From the NCBI RefSeq assembly GCF_016863655.1, contig NZ_BOPH01000132.1, forward strand, positions 1 through 64,000: a stretch of 64,000 nt of DNA. Direction: 5' to 3'. Of this stretch, positions 62,372-64,000 are shown piece by piece. Made by a program: the position numbers and the translations under genes. Numbering within the stretch: the stretch's first letter is position 1; each line of letters begins with the position of its first letter. Source of the DNA: Virgisporangium ochraceum. GTDB taxonomy: Bacteria > Actinomycetota > Actinomycetes > Mycobacteriales > Micromonosporaceae. Below the pieces are notes generated by a model. That model had not been told where the DNA came from and did no database searches. It saw nothing but the letters and a program-made list of their open reading frames with translations.

Positions 62372-64000
62372 GTGATCCAGGTCCCGGCCGGTCGGCGGCG
62401 GCTGGCCCGCCTTGTCGGCGCGGCGCTCGTGAGCGTGGCCACGGCCGTCGTGCTCACGGTCGCACCGACGGCGTCGGCCGATCCGGGCGCGGTCTCGAAG
62501 GCATGGGACCCGGACGAGACGGCCTGGGCCTCCGTGCGCGCCCGCACCGCCGACGAGTTCGCCCACGACGTGCGGACCCGGACCGGCACCGGCTACCTCC
62601 TCACCGACCTCGAGGCCGACACGTTCGGCGGCGACCTGCGGCTCGGCGGGGTCTTCCACCGCAACCCCGACCGGCGCCGCTCGGTGGTCGAGCCGCGGCT
62701 CACCGGGCCGGAGTACCGCGACCGGGCGGAGCGGGCCGACGCGGCCGGCCTGCGGCTGGTCGACCTGGAGGTCTACGACCTGGGCGGGGTGCGTCACTAC
62801 GCCGCGGCGTGGGTGGAGGACGTCGAGGGGCTCGCGGGCCCCGACGCGCACGACCTCACCTACGACCAGCTCCTCGCCGCCGAGGCCGAGCAGCGGCGGC
62901 TCGGCCGTCGACCGGTCGACTTCGACGCCTACCCGACGCCGGCCGGCACCCGGTACGCCGTGGTCTGGGTCGACAACCCGCAGGCGCTCACCTGGCGCCT
63001 CGACGGCGACCTCAGCGCCGCCGAGTACGAGCGGCGCGCCGCCGGGTACGCCGGTGACGGGCTGCGGCAGGTCGGGTTCGACTCGGTCGGCGGCCGTTAC
63101 GGCGGCATCTGGACCGAGAACCGCAACCTGCGGCAGTGGCTGTCGTACCGCGACCTGTCGGCGCGGCAGTACGCCAACCTGTGGCACCGCAACGTCGACC
63201 TCGGCTACCGGGAGATCTTCGCCGGCACGTACCGCGCGGCCGGCGGGGTGCGGTACGCGTCGATCTGGCGGGCCAACAGCGACCGGCCGACGTGGCCGCT
63301 GCGGGGTCCGGTCGACGCGACGGTCGACCGGCTGGTCGGTTCGACCCCGGGCGTCAGCGTGTCGGTGGTGCAGCGGGGCCGCACGGTCTACCAGCGCGGT
63401 TTCGGCCACGCCGACCTGGCCGGCGACGTGTGGATGGACTCCGACCACGTGCTGCGCACGGCGTCGGTGGCCAAGGCGGTGGCCGGCATCCTCACGCTGC
63501 GGCTGGAGGAGCAGGGCGTGCTGTCGCGGAAGGACACCGTCGCCGGTGACCTCCCGGGTCTGCCCGCGCAGCACCGGCGCACCACGTACGAGGAGTTCGT
63601 GAGCAACCGCGGCTGCGTGCGTCATTACGGCGGCCGTGCCGACGCGGTGCTGGCCGCGACCGGCTACCGCACCGCGCGCGACGCCGCCCCGCTGTTCTGG
63701 AACGACCCGCTGGTGGCCGGCTGCACCGTGGGCGTGACCGACTCGTACAGCACCCACGGCTACACGCTGGCCGCGGCCGGCATGGAGGCCGCGAGTGGCG
63801 GCACCCCGGTGGCCGACCTGCTCCGCCAGCGCCTGTGCGAACCGCTGGGCCTGACCACGCTGCGCCAGGAGAACCCGTCGGACCCGTCGGTGCGCCGCTC
63901 GAAGATCTACGAGGGCCGCACCGAGGTGCCCCGCGACCAGCTTTCCTGGAAGACGCTCGGCGGCGGCCTGGAGACCACGCCGAAGGACCTGACCCGGCTG
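62372..64000 (+). CDS. secreted serine hydrolase (beta-lactamase family) with N-terminal tandem repeats, partial
   Basis: The 5' 543 codons of a gene that runs off the window edge. GTG start with GGAGGGG eight bases upstream, then a signal peptide (LARLVGAALVSVATAVVLTVAPTASA). About 65-310 carry repeats of about 45 residues resembling bacterial tandem repeat domain 1 (GTRYAVVWVDN, GRYGGIWTENR, GVRYASIWRANS), as in polyglycine hydrolases. From about 315 is a beta-lactamase-fold hydrolase: nucleophile in TASVAKAVAG (SxxK), YSTHGYTLAAAG in the place of YxN, and GGGLETTPKDL near the edge. Possibly a peptidase or esterase. Confidence 0.85.
   Translation, partial: MIQVPAGRRRLARLVGAALVSVATAVVLTVAPTASADPGAVSKAWDPDETAWASVRARTADEFAHDVRTRTGTGYLLTDLEADTFGGDLRLGGVFHRNPDRRRSVVEPRLTGPEYRDRAERADAAGLRLVDLEVYDLGGVRHYAAAWVEDVEGLAGPDAHDLTYDQLLAAEAEQRRLGRRPVDFDAYPTPAGTRYAVVWVDNPQALTWRLDGDLSAAEYERRAAGYAGDGLRQVGFDSVGGRYGGIWTENRNLRQWLSYRDLSARQYANLWHRNVDLGYREIFAGTYRAAGGVRYASIWRANSDRPTWPLRGPVDATVDRLVGSTPGVSVSVVQRGRTVYQRGFGHADLAGDVWMDSDHVLRTASVAKAVAGILTLRLEEQGVLSRKDTVAGDLPGLPAQHRRTTYEEFVSNRGCVRHYGGRADAVLAATGYRTARDAAPLFWNDPLVAGCTVGVTDSYSTHGYTLAAAGMEAASGGTPVADLLRQRLCEPLGLTTLRQENPSDPSVRRSKIYEGRTEVPRDQLSWKTLGGGLETTPKDLTRL

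Overview
This window is chromosomal DNA of a very high G+C actinomycete. GTG starts with 4-nt start/stop overlaps are frequent. Phosphatidylinositol mannoside genes (pgsA, patA, pimA), a SigE-family ECF sigma factor, a MacS-like sensor kinase, an actinobacterial LexA box and a GlnR-type box are all present. A filamentous actinomycete of the Micromonosporaceae type is the most plausible source; that is inference, and I do not name a species.

The backbone is the conserved actinobacterial chain of housekeeping genes, mostly on the minus strand: (right to left) pgsA-patA-pimA-pdxS-pdxT-yebC, then ruvC-ruvA-ruvB-yajC-secD-secF-apt-relA, then two cyclophilins, a metallo-beta-lactamase-fold gene and hisS, then aspS, rarA, a DUF948/DUF6167 pair, and alaS-ruvX-mltG-aroE. 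Accessory material is wedged into this chain at several points.

Region by region: 1-5170 holds aroE-mltG-ruvX-alaS. 5252-6507 is a solo TnpB (IS200/IS605-type) element with a candidate omega RNA, inserted between alaS and the DUF6167 gene. 6504-11289 has the small membrane genes, a repeat-rich proline-rich membrane protein and rarA. 11330-14826 carries a GNAT acetyltransferase, a divergent AraC regulator/NmrA-like pair and an RmlD-like reductase. 14826-18250 holds aspS and a fused binding-protein/VWA gene. 18395-22750 is a complete urease operon (ureABCFGD, no ureE) with a GlnR-like box. 22716-26744 holds hisS, the MBL-fold enzyme and two membrane-anchored cyclophilins. 27112-36279 is relA to ruvC, with a perfect LexA box before ruvC.

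36246-53883 is a 17.6-kb accessory block between ruvC and yebC. It contains a frameshifted acyl-CoA dehydrogenase, a MacRS-like two-component pair, a SigE-family sigma factor with a membrane partner, a HEAT-repeat membrane protein, two tandem eukaryote-type phospholipase D genes, a self-regulated MFS/TetR operon with two visible operators, a STAS/PAS-PP2C signalling pair, an MFS/HxlR pair and a vanadium-haloperoxidase-like gene. 53884-64000 returns to the backbone and ends in an EF-G2 gene and a truncated (by the window edge) serine hydrolase with tandem repeats.

The most unusual non-coding feature is a 77-78 bp palindromic element present twice (26971-27047, and inverted at 56411-56488), each copy embedded in GC-rich minisatellites. 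Other long-stem hairpins lie at 12127, 26755, 36428 and 62247. No rRNA, tRNA, CRISPR array or prophage was seen.
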